The notes beneath the pieces were generated by a model. It did no database searches, was not told where the DNA came from, and saw only the letters and a list, made by a program, of their open reading frames with translations. From Sulfuricella denitrificans skB26 (GTDB lineage: Bacteria > Pseudomonadota > Gammaproteobacteria > Burkholderiales > Sulfuricellaceae), in contig NC_022357.1 of NCBI RefSeq assembly GCF_000297055.2, forward strand, positions 2,696,501 through 2,760,500: a stretch of 64,000 nt of DNA. Direction: 5' to 3'. The translations under genes were made by a program, and so were the position numbers. The first letter of the stretch is position 1. Each line of letters starts with the position of its first letter. Shown here one piece after another: positions 53,893 through 63,246 of the stretch.

Positions 53893-55335
53893 TCATGCTG
53901 CACGGTCAGAGTGCAGCGTACCCCCATCAACCGGCTTGTCTGCTCTTTGTGCATTGCTGCGCACAAAGTCTACGAAACGGGCTGCCCAGTTATATGTTCC
54001 AAGACTGCGCAGATGGGCATAAGAAGCCAGCAGATTTTTATAGACGATACCGTCGTTGTGACCATCAATTCCATAACCACGCTTGACCTCGTAGGCATAT
54101 TTCAGTCTACCTGTGTCCAGGTTATCCAAACTGGAATAGTGAAATTCGTGGCCACGCACTTCAGTCACCGGCGATGTCCCGGCCGAGCTCGTCCATGGGT
54201 TCTCACCCGTTTCATTCAAACGCACGTAACCTCGGCCGACTGGTTTTTCGTGCATCACCACATCGCCCGGAATGAGACCCACCATATTGCGCTTTTCGCC
54301 GTGCCAGGTCAGCGTGCGCGACAGGTACATGAGCCCGCCGCATTCGGCGTATACCGGCATCCCGTTCTCGATGGCGCTGCAGATATCTTCGCGCAACGTG
54401 CTGTTTGCTTCCAGTTCGTTCATGAACAACTCAGGGAAGCCGCCGCCGATAAACAATCCATCCACTTCCGGGAGATGCGGGTCGTGCAGCGTATCCAGCG
54501 GGACCAGCTCAGCTCCGGCAGCGCGCAGGGCATCAATGTCGTCTGCATAATAGAAGCCGAAGGCCTTGTCCTTGGCCCAGCCGATACGCACTTTCGGCAG
54601 CGAGACAGGAGTGGACACCTCGGTGCCGAGATGAGCAGGGCCCGGCAACAGCGGCGCAGAAGTCGCGATTTCAAGTAACTTGTCGAGATCGACTTGCGCT
54701 CCGACCACTTCTCCAATTTCATTCACGTGCAGCGTCGCCGCCTCGGTCTCGTTGCTCGGCATCAAGCCAAGGTGTCGCTCCACGATCTCCAGTCGTTTAT
54801 CGTGATGCACTGCGCCGATCACCGGCACGTCCGTATAGTGCTCGATCACGGCACGCAGCTTGCTCTCGTGGCGAGCGCCGCCGAGATTATTGAGAATGAC
54901 CCCGGCGATATTTATATTCCGGTCGAATGCCTGGTAGCCCAGTATCAAAGGCGCGATTCCGCGTGTCATACCGCGTGCGTCGATAACCAGCACTACTGGC
55001 GCCTGCAACAGACGAGCTAGCGCGGCATTGCTGTTACTGCCGTCGAGATTAAGCCCATCGTACAGGCCTTTGTTGCCTTCAATCAGGCTGACGTCCGCAC
55101 CTACGGAGTGTCGCTGGAATTCAGCGACGATCTCATCCTGGCCCATCATGAAGAAATCGAGGTTCCGACAGGGGCGCCCACTGGCAACGGAAAGCCACAT
55201 CGGGTCTATGTAATCCGGACCCTTTTTGAAGGGCTGAACCTTGGTGCCGAGCGCCCGGAATGCGGCGCACAATCCGATTGAGACGGTGGTTTTTCCGGAA
55301 GATTTATGTGCGGCGGAGATTAGCAGGCGGGACAT
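53893..55335 (-). CDS. dsrN: DsrN, sirohaem amidase (cobyrinate a,c-diamide synthase-like)
   Basis: 480 residues of the CbiA/CobB family. It has an N-terminal ATPase (SAAHKSSGKTTVSIGLC; LIEGNKGLYDG) and a C-terminal glutamine amidotransferase with nucleophile Cys in PVYAECGGLMYLS and GHEFHYSS. In dsr clusters it converts sirohaem to siroamide, the prosthetic group of DsrAB. It follows dsrP after about 150 bases that contain a stem-loop. Confidence 0.93.
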   Translation of the reverse strand: MSRLLISAAHKSSGKTTVSIGLCAAFRALGTKVQPFKKGPDYIDPMWLSVASGRPCRNLDFFMMGQDEIVAEFQRHSVGADVSLIEGNKGLYDGLNLDGSNSNAALARLLQAPVVLVIDARGMTRGIAPLILGYQAFDRNINIAGVILNNLGGARHESKLRAVIEHYTDVPVIGAVHHDKRLEIVERHLGLMPSNETEAATLHVNEIGEVVGAQVDLDKLLEIATSAPLLPGPAHLGTEVSTPVSLPKVRIGWAKDKAFGFYYADDIDALRAAGAELVPLDTLHDPHLPEVDGLFIGGGFPELFMNELEANSTLREDICSAIENGMPVYAECGGLMYLSRTLTWHGEKRNMVGLIPGDVVMHEKPVGRGYVRLNETGENPWTSSAGTSPVTEVRGHEFHYSSLDNLDTGRLKYAYEVKRGYGIDGHNDGIVYKNLLASYAHLRSLGTYNWAARFVDFVRSNAQRADKPVDGGTLHSDRAA

Positions 55336-55450
55336 AAGTCGGAATTTGCAGAGGCGTAAGGGTACTGTCAGCTATTTTGACAGAAAAGAGTTCCGTGAGT
55401 TTCCGCCAGAGCTTTTTCTTCCGGCGGTATCCGGAATGAGTTTCCTGCTA

Positions 55451-55475
55451 GCCCGGAAGCAGTACGCCTCCGGGC
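55451..55475 (-). other. Stem-loop between dsrP and dsrN
   Basis: GCCCGGA/TCCGGGC, perfect seven-base stem with an 11-base loop, in the 151-base gap. No T-run follows, so it is more likely an mRNA-processing or stabilising structure than a terminator. Confidence 0.5.
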
Positions 55476-55486
55476 ACGAAGTTTGA

Positions 55487-56674
55487 CTAGTGGCTGACCG
55501 TGTGATGCTTGTCATTCGGCATGAAATTTAGCACCTTTGCAGCTATTGCTGTAATCAGCGCAGCTACCGCGATGCCACCCATGCCGAGGAGAAACTCGGG
55601 CAGGCTGGGGTTATAAGTATGTATCTGACCATCGAAGAAGCTGCTGCTCTCCACCATACCGGGGAATATGCTCAGAGGGAATGCCTGGCCACCGATAAGC
55701 AGCACGTAGAGCTGCGCAAAAGCGCCAAGTATAACTAGTATCGATGCCGTAACAATCCAGCCGTTCCTCTTGCCCAAGCTGGGGTGGAACAGGATTGCCA
55801 GCGGCGCGAAAGTGCCTAGCAGAATCTGGCCAAACCAGAACAGGTTAGTGTAAACACCACCGTCAATCAGGATAAAGCGCTCGAAGGCTACCTGTTTTGC
55901 AAAATAAAGATTCGTCATATGGTACACCACGGTGAAGTAGAGTACCGCAGCAACGAAAGTCGCTAGCAGGTTTTTCATTCGGTGCAGAATCACCTCATCC
56001 AGTACGCGATCATTCCAGCGGTACATCACCGCCTGCACGATCATGAACACAGCCAGCCCGAATGAAAATGACATGATGATGAACATGGGCGCCAGCAGTG
56101 CTGTTCCATAAGCCTGTCTCGCTACCAGAAATCCGAAGATGGCGCCGGTACCGGTGGTCAGTGCAAGACGCCAGATAAAGGCGGCAAAGCCGACATACTT
56201 GGAATAGGCATGCATTTTGCGATCTAACATCGTCCACAGATAAAGAGCGACAACGGTAAAGAAGACGGTGTACAGGAATACATTAAGCGCAAAGACGGAT
56301 TTAAGGTTCAAATAGGTCATTGCAATGATGAGTCGGTCAGCGCGACCGAGATCAAGCATCAGCACCATCAAGCCACCGGCCAGCATAGCGATGGCAAGCA
56401 GGCCGGCGAGCGGGCCACGCGCCTTATACATCGGCTTGCCGAACACCGAACCGATGGATGCCACGTTGAGCACGCCAGAAGCCGCCACGATCAGGAAGAT
56501 GGCAAACACATGTGGCAAGCCCCAGACGATCTGGTTGGTCATGCCGGTCACCACGTGACCGTGATGTTCCATGTAGTATGCCGCCCCCAAGCCGGCTAGA
56601 ACTACCAGGCCGATCACCCCCAGCACAAAGTAAAAGGCGCCGTCTTTGCTCTTGCAAAACACATCGTTGTTCAT
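55487..56674 (-). CDS. dsrP: DsrP, NrfD-like membrane quinol-interacting subunit
   Basis: 395 residues with about ten transmembrane helices and no cofactor Cys motif, as in NrfD/PsrC proteins. It is the integral membrane partner of DsrO in the DsrMKJOP complex and exchanges electrons with the quinone pool. The gene lies five bases after dsrO. A proline- and His-containing loop near helix 1 (YYMEHHGHVVTGMTNQIVWG) matches the family. Confidence 0.94.
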   Translation of the reverse strand: MNNDVFCKSKDGAFYFVLGVIGLVVLAGLGAAYYMEHHGHVVTGMTNQIVWGLPHVFAIFLIVAASGVLNVASIGSVFGKPMYKARGPLAGLLAIAMLAGGLMVLMLDLGRADRLIIAMTYLNLKSVFALNVFLYTVFFTVVALYLWTMLDRKMHAYSKYVGFAAFIWRLALTTGTGAIFGFLVARQAYGTALLAPMFIIMSFSFGLAVFMIVQAVMYRWNDRVLDEVILHRMKNLLATFVAAVLYFTVVYHMTNLYFAKQVAFERFILIDGGVYTNLFWFGQILLGTFAPLAILFHPSLGKRNGWIVTASILVILGAFAQLYVLLIGGQAFPLSIFPGMVESSSFFDGQIHTYNPSLPEFLLGMGGIAVAALITAIAAKVLNFMPNDKHHTVSH

Positions 56675-56678
56675 AGCG

Positions 56679-57419
56679 TTAAATCCCCTGGTAACGTACG
56701 CCGGTGTTCAGTGCCAAATCCGCACGAACTTGGGTAGTGGCATAGGTGGCAATGCGTTTGGATATTTCGCTGTTGGCATCGTTCAGATCACCGAACAGCA
56801 TCGCACCGTGATTCCCCGCCGAGCATGCTTCAACGCAGGCGGGTTCCAGGTCCTTGTCAATCCGGTGCACACACAGCGTACAAGACTCTACGCAGCCCTT
56901 GCCTCGCGGCACGTCGGGATTCTGATCGTCGTGCTCCTCGTGTACAAAGGAACGAGCCTTGTACGGACAGGCCATCATGCAGTAACGGCAACCGATGCAG
57001 ATATGGCGATCCACCAGGACGATACCGTCAGCGCGCTTGAACGAGGCGCCAGTCGGGCATACATCTACGCAAGGTGGTTCGGCACAATGCTGGCACATCA
57101 TCGGCAGTGAATGACTCTTGCCGGTTTTAACTTCCTTCAACTCGATCTTGCGTATCCATTGCGGATCGGTTTCAGGGTGACCCGTCGAGGCCACACCGTT
57201 TTCCTTGCCGCATGCGGTCACACAGTCATTACATCCGGTCGCGCACTTGGTACTATCAATCAGCATGCCCCAGCGCTTGGCGCTGGAAGCCGCCTCCCCT
57301 GCCGGGCGCGCATTAGCCATATCAAGCAGCGTTACGCCTGGGGCAAGCACCAATCCGGCAGTACCAGCTACTCCTGCTGCGATAAATTTTCTGCGGCTGT
57401 TATCTACGTCATTGCTCAT
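56679..57419 (-). CDS. dsrO: DsrO, periplasmic Fe-S protein with Tat signal
   Basis: 246 residues. Twin-arginine signal RRKFIAAGVAGTAGL. Four ferredoxin-type cluster regions: CATGCNDCVTAC, MCQHCAEPPCVDVCP, CIGCRYCMMACP and CVESCTLC with a later PACVEAC. It passes electrons between DsrJ and DsrP. It overlaps dsrJ by four bases (ATGA). Confidence 0.95.
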   Translation of the reverse strand: MSNDVDNSRRKFIAAGVAGTAGLVLAPGVTLLDMANARPAGEAASSAKRWGMLIDSTKCATGCNDCVTACGKENGVASTGHPETDPQWIRKIELKEVKTGKSHSLPMMCQHCAEPPCVDVCPTGASFKRADGIVLVDRHICIGCRYCMMACPYKARSFVHEEHDDQNPDVPRGKGCVESCTLCVHRIDKDLEPACVEACSAGNHGAMLFGDLNDANSEISKRIATYATTQVRADLALNTGVRYQGI

Positions 57420-57946
57420 TTAACACCCTCGCCCATGTTCAAGCTCGCTTGTTTTGCCTGCAACTGCCAGCGCATTTTTCCGGACATGCTGGACTGCTTG
57501 TCATTGCCTTCAGGTTTTTTCTCAGGCGTGACGATCGGATTCATTCCCACTGCGGGAGCTTTCGGTTTGCTTGAATGACACTCGAAGCAATCCAGCTTGA
57601 CGGCGGCGTAGGTGTGACAGCCCATGCAAAAGTCTTCCTTGCTGCTGGCCACGCTATTGGTCTTTGGATTGACGTGACACTCAATGCAGTTTTTAAGACT
57701 GTCCTGAGAGCCGCGTATACCCTTGCGCATGGTCTCGTCACGCTGATGCATGAGGATTTTCATGTGATTGCGACGCATATAATCCTCGTCGCGCACACAC
57801 TTGTCTCCCTTTGCGATCAGCTTGTGACTGCTGTGCTCACCGTGCTCGTCATCTGCAGTGGCGGGCATGACCCCAGCCAGAAGCAGGGCAGACAGGGCGG
57901 CAGCCAGCCATCCCAGTACGCTACGCCGTTTCGCTGGATTAATCAT
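57416..57946 (-). CDS. dsrJ: DsrJ, periplasmic trihaem cytochrome c
   Basis: 176 residues with an uncleaved or cleaved N-terminal signal helix (LGWLAAALSALLLAGVMP). Three haem sites CIECH, CMGCH and CFECH. C50 in GDKCVRDED is in the position of the cysteine that gives unusual His/Cys haem ligation in Allochromatium DsrJ. The ATG at 57946 starts two bases after the dsrL stop; the longer frame runs into dsrL. Confidence 0.94.
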   Translation of the reverse strand: MINPAKRRSVLGWLAAALSALLLAGVMPATADDEHGEHSSHKLIAKGDKCVRDEDYMRRNHMKILMHQRDETMRKGIRGSQDSLKNCIECHVNPKTNSVASSKEDFCMGCHTYAAVKLDCFECHSSKPKAPAVGMNPIVTPEKKPEGNDKQSSMSGKMRWQLQAKQASLNMGEGVK

Positions 57947-57948
57947 GT

Positions 57949-59958
57949 TTAGTCGCCCATCCCCATTTTGATGTATCCGGTGGGGCACACATCTGCGCAG
58001 ATATGGCAGCCGATGCAACGTGAGTAGTCGGTATCCACGTAACGACCGGTAGTGGATTGCGCCTTCTTGACCTTGAACACGGCAGTTTGCGGGCAGTAAA
58101 TCACGCAGTTATCGCATTCGAAGCATAAGCCGCAACTCATGCAGCGTTTCGCTTCCGAGACTACCGTCTTGCTGTCCAGCGCTTCCAGACGCTCCTCGAA
58201 GTGACCCAGCACCTGTTCTGCAGTCAGGGTCACGAAGCTGCGCTTATTGCGCGGAGTGTATGGGAAATGACCAAGAAACAGCTCGGTAGAAGGGATCACG
58301 TACTTTTCGGAACGATCCTCAAAGTTGTGCACCGCGAACTTATCTTTGTCGGTGCCGCGCACGCCCAAGTCGATATCCTTGGCAAAACCTTCCGCTTTCT
58401 TGACCTCTTCCTTGCTACGTGATTGATACTTTTCCGGAGCCAGTCCAACCTCGATTTCTTTGCGCAACACGTCGAAGTAAGCCACATCCACCTTGGGCCG
58501 CTTACCCAGATCTTCACCACTCAGGTAATGGTCAATACTCTCAGCTGCAATGCGGCCGTGGCCGATGGCAGTGGTCAGCAGGTGAGGGCGGAGCACGTCG
58601 CCTCCAACGAAGATGCCTTTCTGTCCGGGAACCTGATAGTGCTTGTCGGCACTGATCAGCCCCTTACCGTTATCGAAGCCGTCCAGACCGGTGAAGTCAA
58701 CCGCCTGGCCGATAGCTGAGACAATCAGGTCGGCCGGAATATCGTATTCGGTACCTTCCTTGACAACCTGCTTGCCGCCAACGGTCTCAAGCTCTGCAAC
58801 GCGCAAGGCAGTCGCGCGGCCATCCGCGCCGACAACTATCGATACCGGAGTAATGCTGCCTTTGATTTCAATACCCTCGGCCAGCGCTTCATCGACCTCA
58901 TGCTTGTTGGCGTTCATCTGGTCAACAGGCGAACGAGAACACAACACGACCTCGGCTCCATCCTTGGCAGATACTGCCGCAACGTCGTGTGCAACCTGAC
59001 CAGCAATGATGTGCTCGGCACGCTCACTCGGATTCGCCGTCTTGATGTGTCCCAGACGACGCGCAACCGTTGCCACGTCGATAGAAGTATCACCACCACC
59101 GATCACCACTACCCGCTTGCCTACGTGCTGCAGGCGTCCATCATTGAAGGCGCGCAGAAAGGCCATGGCAGTCACGACGTTAGGCGCGTCCGCACCGGGG
59201 ACCGGCAAGGGGCGGCCAGCTTGGGCACCCATGCCCATGAAAATCGCATCGTAGTCTTTCTTGATCTGATCGAGCGTGATGTCCTTGCCGATGTGCACAT
59301 TCAGCTTGACTTCGACACCGAGGTCGATGATGCGCTGAATTTCTGTGTCGAGCACAGCACGCGGAGTACGGAAGCCAGGAATGCCATAACGCATCATCCC
59401 ACCAAGCAACTCGTGCTCGTCAAAAATCGTGCAGGAGTGACCTTTCAACGTCAACTGGTATGCCACCGACAAACCAGCCGGTCCGCCGCCTATGATCGCT
59501 ACTTTCTTTCCGGACTTCTGGACGCCTTCAGGCACGGCGAATTTCAGATTATTTGTGATTGCGTACTCGCCGAGATAGTGTTCAACCGAGTTGATGCCAA
59601 CGAAATCATCTACTTCATTACGGTTACAGCCAGATTCGCATGGTGCCGGGCAAACACGGCCCATCACTGACGGGAAAGGATTGGCCGAGGTCAGGCGACG
59701 CCATGCGTACTCCTCCATCGACACACCACCGACCGGCTTTTCTACACCGCGCACGATATTAAGGTAACCGCGAATATCTTCGCCTGCAGGGCAGCTGCCC
59801 TGGCATGGTGGTGTACTCAGGACGTATTCCGGACACTTGTGGGATGCATCGGCCTCAAAAATCTTGTCTTGCCAACTGCGCCACTCAGTTTTTCCATCCT
59901 TGAAACGGCGGAAGGTGCGGGCTGGATTCTTGTTCATCTCTTCAGGTGAAACTGACAT
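57949..59958 (-). CDS. dsrL: DsrL, iron-sulfur flavoprotein NAD(P)H oxidoreductase
   Basis: 669 residues, GltB-small-subunit-like: N-terminal Fe-S region (CQGSCPAGEDIRGYL; CPAPCESGC), FAD site IIGGGPAGLSVAYQL, NAD(P) site VVIGGGDTSIDVATVARRLG, and C-terminal ferredoxin domain (CMSCGLCFECDNCVIYCP; CIGCHICADVCP). It links NAD(P)H or NAD(P)+ to the rDsr reaction in sulfur oxidisers. A REP-like element separates it from dsrK, and dsrJ follows after two bases. Confidence 0.95.
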   Translation of the reverse strand: MSVSPEEMNKNPARTFRRFKDGKTEWRSWQDKIFEADASHKCPEYVLSTPPCQGSCPAGEDIRGYLNIVRGVEKPVGGVSMEEYAWRRLTSANPFPSVMGRVCPAPCESGCNRNEVDDFVGINSVEHYLGEYAITNNLKFAVPEGVQKSGKKVAIIGGGPAGLSVAYQLTLKGHSCTIFDEHELLGGMMRYGIPGFRTPRAVLDTEIQRIIDLGVEVKLNVHIGKDITLDQIKKDYDAIFMGMGAQAGRPLPVPGADAPNVVTAMAFLRAFNDGRLQHVGKRVVVIGGGDTSIDVATVARRLGHIKTANPSERAEHIIAGQVAHDVAAVSAKDGAEVVLCSRSPVDQMNANKHEVDEALAEGIEIKGSITPVSIVVGADGRATALRVAELETVGGKQVVKEGTEYDIPADLIVSAIGQAVDFTGLDGFDNGKGLISADKHYQVPGQKGIFVGGDVLRPHLLTTAIGHGRIAAESIDHYLSGEDLGKRPKVDVAYFDVLRKEIEVGLAPEKYQSRSKEEVKKAEGFAKDIDLGVRGTDKDKFAVHNFEDRSEKYVIPSTELFLGHFPYTPRNKRSFVTLTAEQVLGHFEERLEALDSKTVVSEAKRCMSCGLCFECDNCVIYCPQTAVFKVKKAQSTTGRYVDTDYSRCIGCHICADVCPTGYIKMGMGD

Positions 59959-59981
59959 AGCTTAATCTCCTAAAAATCAAC

Positions 59982-60042
59982 TTGTAGGGTGCGCTGCGCA
60001 CGCACCGTTCCGAACTGTATTGGTGCGAGACGCACCCTACAA
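59982..60042. repeat. REP-like palindrome between dsrK and dsrL
   Basis: Arms TTGTAGGGTGCG (59982-59993) and CGCACCCTACAA (60031-60042), a perfect 12-base inverted repeat. A central GTGCGCTGCGCAC (59989-60001) palindrome lies within. It fills almost the whole gap in the middle of the dsr operon. Confidence 0.85.
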
Positions 60043-60044
60043 AA

Positions 60045-61598
60045 CTACTCTTCTTCTTTATTTTCCAACAGGATAGCCGTACTCACCAGTTGGTGAACGC
60101 CACCCACCATGCTCATATCAAAACCGTAAAAAGGCACAACCTTGGTGAACTGCGACTTGCAAATCGCGCAGATCAACGCCAGAAAATTGACCTTGTTCTC
60201 CTGAACCTCGTTATTAAACGCTTCCATTCGAGGCAGTGCGCCTTTGACGCGAATCTCCAGCAGGTCGTCAGTCAGAATGCCGCCACCACCTCCGCAGCAG
60301 TAGGTGCCCTCGCCAATGGTTTCCTCGGCCATGTCGTGGTAATTGTTGACGACTGCCTTGATGACTTCACGGGGGATAATAAATTGTCCGCCCGGAATAT
60401 CGCCCATGCGTGAACCGCGAGCCACGTTACACGAATCGTGGAAGGTGACAACTCTATGGTCATTCAAGCTCTTGTCGAACTTAAGCTTGCCCTGCTTGAT
60501 AAGATCTAACGTGAACTCACAGATGTGCTGCGGAGCCGGGTAACGCGGATCGAGCTGCTTCTGCAGTTCGATCGAGAATGGGTCTTCACCGCCCGCGCCG
60601 ACACCGATCAGGGTATTCCAGAAGCTGTAAGCGACGCGCCAGGCGTGACCACACTCGCCCACGACAATGCGCTTCACGCCCAGTTCCAGGGCAGCCTCGC
60701 GGATGCGCATGGCTGCTCGACGCATGTTCTCGTAGCTGCCAATGAATATGCCGAAATTACCTGCCTCCGATGCCGTAGTGCTCAGCGTCCAGCTGATGCC
60801 TGCAGCGTGAAACACCTTGGCATAACCCATCAGGCTCTCTACATGCGGTTCAGCGAAGAAGTCTGCTGACGGCGTCACCAACAGTACCTCAACACCTGCC
60901 ACGTCGAGCGGAAGTTTGACTGCCACACCCGTGGCATCAAGCATGTCTTCTTCCATGCCTTCCAGAGTATCTAGCAGTGCCGGACCGGGCAAGCCAAGAT
61001 TGTTGCCGATCTTGTGCAACTTACCAATGATTTCGTTGGTGTATTTCTGTCCGTATCCCACAGTATCCAGGATTTCACGCCCAGCCATGGTCACTTCGGC
61101 GGTATCGATACCGTATGGACAGTAAACTGAGCAACGGCGGCACTCGGAACACTGATAGTAATAAGCGTACCAGTCATCAAGAACTTCCTTGGTCAAATCC
61201 TTGGCGCCTACCAGAGACGGGAAATACTTGCCGGCAAAGGTGAAATGGCGGCGGTAAACGCTACGCATCAAATCCTGGCGTGCTACCGGCATGTTCTTCG
61301 GATCACCGGTGCCGAGGAAATAGTGGCACTTGTCCGTGCATGCGCCACAGTGGACGCAGGCATCCATGAAAACCTGCAATGAGCGATACCTTCCCAGCAG
61401 ATCGCCCATCTTGGAAATCGCTTTATCGTGCCAACCTTCTACGAGTTCGCCTGGCGCCGCCCCACCAGGAAACCCGATTGATTCCTGAATCACTGCATTG
61501 GCAGGATACGACCTAACGTGTGCCGATGCGCCTTCCTTCACCGCCGGGACTTCTATATTTCCCGTGAGCTTGGGTACCTCAAATTGTGGAGCAGCCAC
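60045..61598 (-). CDS. dsrK: DsrK, HdrD-like catalytic Fe-S subunit
   Basis: 517 residues. Two ferredoxin clusters (CVHCGACTDKCHYF; CSECRRCSVYCPYG) and CCG-type motifs (SCNVARGSR and CCGGGGGI) that hold the noncubane [4Fe-4S] centre of HdrD-type proteins. In the DsrMKJOP complex it handles the DsrC disulfide/trisulfide. It lies 62 bases after dsrM. Confidence 0.96.
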   Translation of the reverse strand: MAAPQFEVPKLTGNIEVPAVKEGASAHVRSYPANAVIQESIGFPGGAAPGELVEGWHDKAISKMGDLLGRYRSLQVFMDACVHCGACTDKCHYFLGTGDPKNMPVARQDLMRSVYRRHFTFAGKYFPSLVGAKDLTKEVLDDWYAYYYQCSECRRCSVYCPYGIDTAEVTMAGREILDTVGYGQKYTNEIIGKLHKIGNNLGLPGPALLDTLEGMEEDMLDATGVAVKLPLDVAGVEVLLVTPSADFFAEPHVESLMGYAKVFHAAGISWTLSTTASEAGNFGIFIGSYENMRRAAMRIREAALELGVKRIVVGECGHAWRVAYSFWNTLIGVGAGGEDPFSIELQKQLDPRYPAPQHICEFTLDLIKQGKLKFDKSLNDHRVVTFHDSCNVARGSRMGDIPGGQFIIPREVIKAVVNNYHDMAEETIGEGTYCCGGGGGILTDDLLEIRVKGALPRMEAFNNEVQENKVNFLALICAICKSQFTKVVPFYGFDMSMVGGVHQLVSTAILLENKEEE

Positions 61599-61660
61599 TG
61601 TCCCTCCTGCTTCTGTTAATTGGTGCTTGCCGCATTTTTCTGCTGTTTTTAATTTTCACG

Positions 61661-62410
61661 CTATTTCGACTTCGACCCTGAACCTACGTCAAACTTCGTT
61701 GCCCATGGAGCGATATGACGCCGTTCACGTGAATCGTCAGTTTGGTTGCGGGTTGGGCTAAAGAATATCCCTGGCGCATGCAGTAGCTTGCTGATCGGAA
61801 AAATCACCATAAGCAATGCCACCAGACTCAAATGTACCAGCAGCACCGGATCGGCCGGGAGTGGGTGCAGGTCGAAAACCATGAGTCCCAGAAAGAACTC
61901 TTTCACTGCGACGATATCCGTATGCGCAACAAAACTCATCCCCAAGCCCGACAGGCCAATGCCGAGCAAAAGCACCAACATCAGATGATCGGAAGGCGTC
62001 GAAATGTAGCGCACGCGGTCAACCAGGAAGCGGCGTGCCCACAGTCCGCCAAGGCCTGCTACCATAGCGAAACCGGCATACTTTCCGAACGGTTGAGCCC
62101 ATACCACCCAGAACCAGACCGGATCTGTGAAATAGCGCAAATGGCGCAAGGTAACAAGCAACAGAGAAACATGAAAGAGCCAGCCGAATAGCCAGATCCA
62201 TTTGTTTGACTTGAAGAGGCTCTCGAAAAGCGCTACTTCTCGTGCCATCCGAAACACTACACCGCCCGTAGTAGTCGGTGCAGGCGTGGTTGGTATTTTG
62301 AGGGGTGCAGGCGTACGAGCGTAGCGGTTAATTTTAACCGCCAGCCCGCCGACCAGCATGGCAGTAGCCGCGTAGAAAATGCACGCATACAGCACGGTCA
62401 GAAACGACAT
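61661..62410 (-). CDS. dsrM: DsrM, membrane cytochrome b subunit
   Basis: 249 residues starting MSFLTVLYACIFYAATAMLV, with about six helices. It is NarI-like, with haem b His candidates in FHVSLLLVTLRHLRYF and VHLSLVALLMVIFPISKLLHAPG. The ATG at 62410 has GGGGGAAG upstream; the frame extends 20 codons into a region that forms a hairpin and lacks a site. It pairs with DsrK. Confidence 0.94.
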   Translation of the reverse strand: MSFLTVLYACIFYAATAMLVGGLAVKINRYARTPAPLKIPTTPAPTTTGGVVFRMAREVALFESLFKSNKWIWLFGWLFHVSLLLVTLRHLRYFTDPVWFWVVWAQPFGKYAGFAMVAGLGGLWARRFLVDRVRYISTPSDHLMLVLLLGIGLSGLGMSFVAHTDIVAVKEFFLGLMVFDLHPLPADPVLLVHLSLVALLMVIFPISKLLHAPGIFFSPTRNQTDDSRERRHIAPWATKFDVGSGSKSK

Positions 62411-62486
62411 TAACTTCCCCCGGTCTCGCTTTAGGCCTCCGCCACGGTTAAACACATGGCGTCGACACATTTAATCTGGCTGGCGC

Positions 62487-62532
62487 CAGTCGGGGAAACC
62501 CGCCCGTTGGGGCGACTCACAGATCCCGACTG
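62487..62532 (-). other. Stem-loop between dsrC and dsrM
   Basis: CAGTCGGG (62487-62494) pairs with CCCGACTG (62525-62532), with a GC-rich inner part that can fold further. It lies about 25 bases after the dsrC stop. A role in stabilising or partly terminating dsrC mRNA, allowing high DsrC levels, is inferred. Confidence 0.55.
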
Positions 62533-62554
62533 CGTCCAGTTTTCTTGGTGTAGC

Positions 62555-62887
62555 TTAGATACAGCCAGTCGGCTTTGGCAAGCCGGCAATCTTACATGCC
62601 TGCTTGGCTGGTCCGTAGGGGAACAATTCGTACAGGTACTTGCTGTTACCTTTCTCAGGTCCCAATTTCTTGCCAATGGCCTTGGTCAGAACACGAACGG
62701 CGGGAGCAATCTGATAGTCGTTGTAATATTCGCGCAGAAAGTTGATCACTTCCCAGTGCGAATCGGTCAGGTCGACTTTCTCTTCCACCGCCAAGTACTT
62801 GGCAGCTTCCTCATCCCACTCGCTCAGATTAACCAGGTAACCTTCTTCGTCGGTTTCGTATGTCTTGCCGTTGATTTCAAAGCCCAT
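62555..62887 (-). CDS. dsrC: DsrC, sulfur-carrier protein of the rDsr system
   Basis: 110 residues with the full family C-terminus CKIAGLPKPTGCI. C98 and the penultimate C109 are the two conserved cysteines that carry the trisulfide between DsrEFH, DsrAB and DsrMK. The start MGFEINGKTYETDEEGYL is standard. It follows dsrH by 43 bases. Confidence 0.97.
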   Translation of the reverse strand: MGFEINGKTYETDEEGYLVNLSEWDEEAAKYLAVEEKVDLTDSHWEVINFLREYYNDYQIAPAVRVLTKAIGKKLGPEKGNSKYLYELFPYGPAKQACKIAGLPKPTGCI

Positions 62888-62930
62888 GTTTCATCTCCTC
62901 AAAAAAATCTTAAATAAAAAAATTATTAAA

Positions 62931-63233
62931 TCAAAGCCAGGACTGGACGTTTTTGTTATCTGCTACCAAATCCACGAAACCCGGGTAGTCGACCTGCTTG
63001 ATGCCATCGATCACGGTGTCCTGCATGCCGCGCGCCTCCAGATCGGGCCACAAAGCATAAACATGGATGTCTTTAGCCATTGCCGCCTTCATCTTGCTCT
63101 CAACTGTGCTGCCCTTGGTCACGGCATACACTGCATCTTCAATCAATAGAATGGTGGAACCCTTCTTGGCCATACGCAGACAAGAATCCAGCGCATTTCT
63201 CTCAGAAGGTGATTTATTTACGATATGCAACAT
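62931..63233 (-). CDS. dsrH: DsrH, subunit of sulfurtransferase DsrEFH
   Basis: 100-residue DsrH/TusB family protein (MLHIVNKSPSERNALDSCLR; STILLIEDAVYAV). The conserved Cys is in LDSCLRMAKKG. With DsrE and DsrF it forms an alpha2beta2gamma2 hexamer that hands sulfur to DsrC. Confidence 0.95.
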   Translation of the reverse strand: MLHIVNKSPSERNALDSCLRMAKKGSTILLIEDAVYAVTKGSTVESKMKAAMAKDIHVYALWPDLEARGMQDTVIDGIKQVDYPGFVDLVADNKNVQSWL

Positions 63234-63246
63234 TTTCGCCCCCTAA

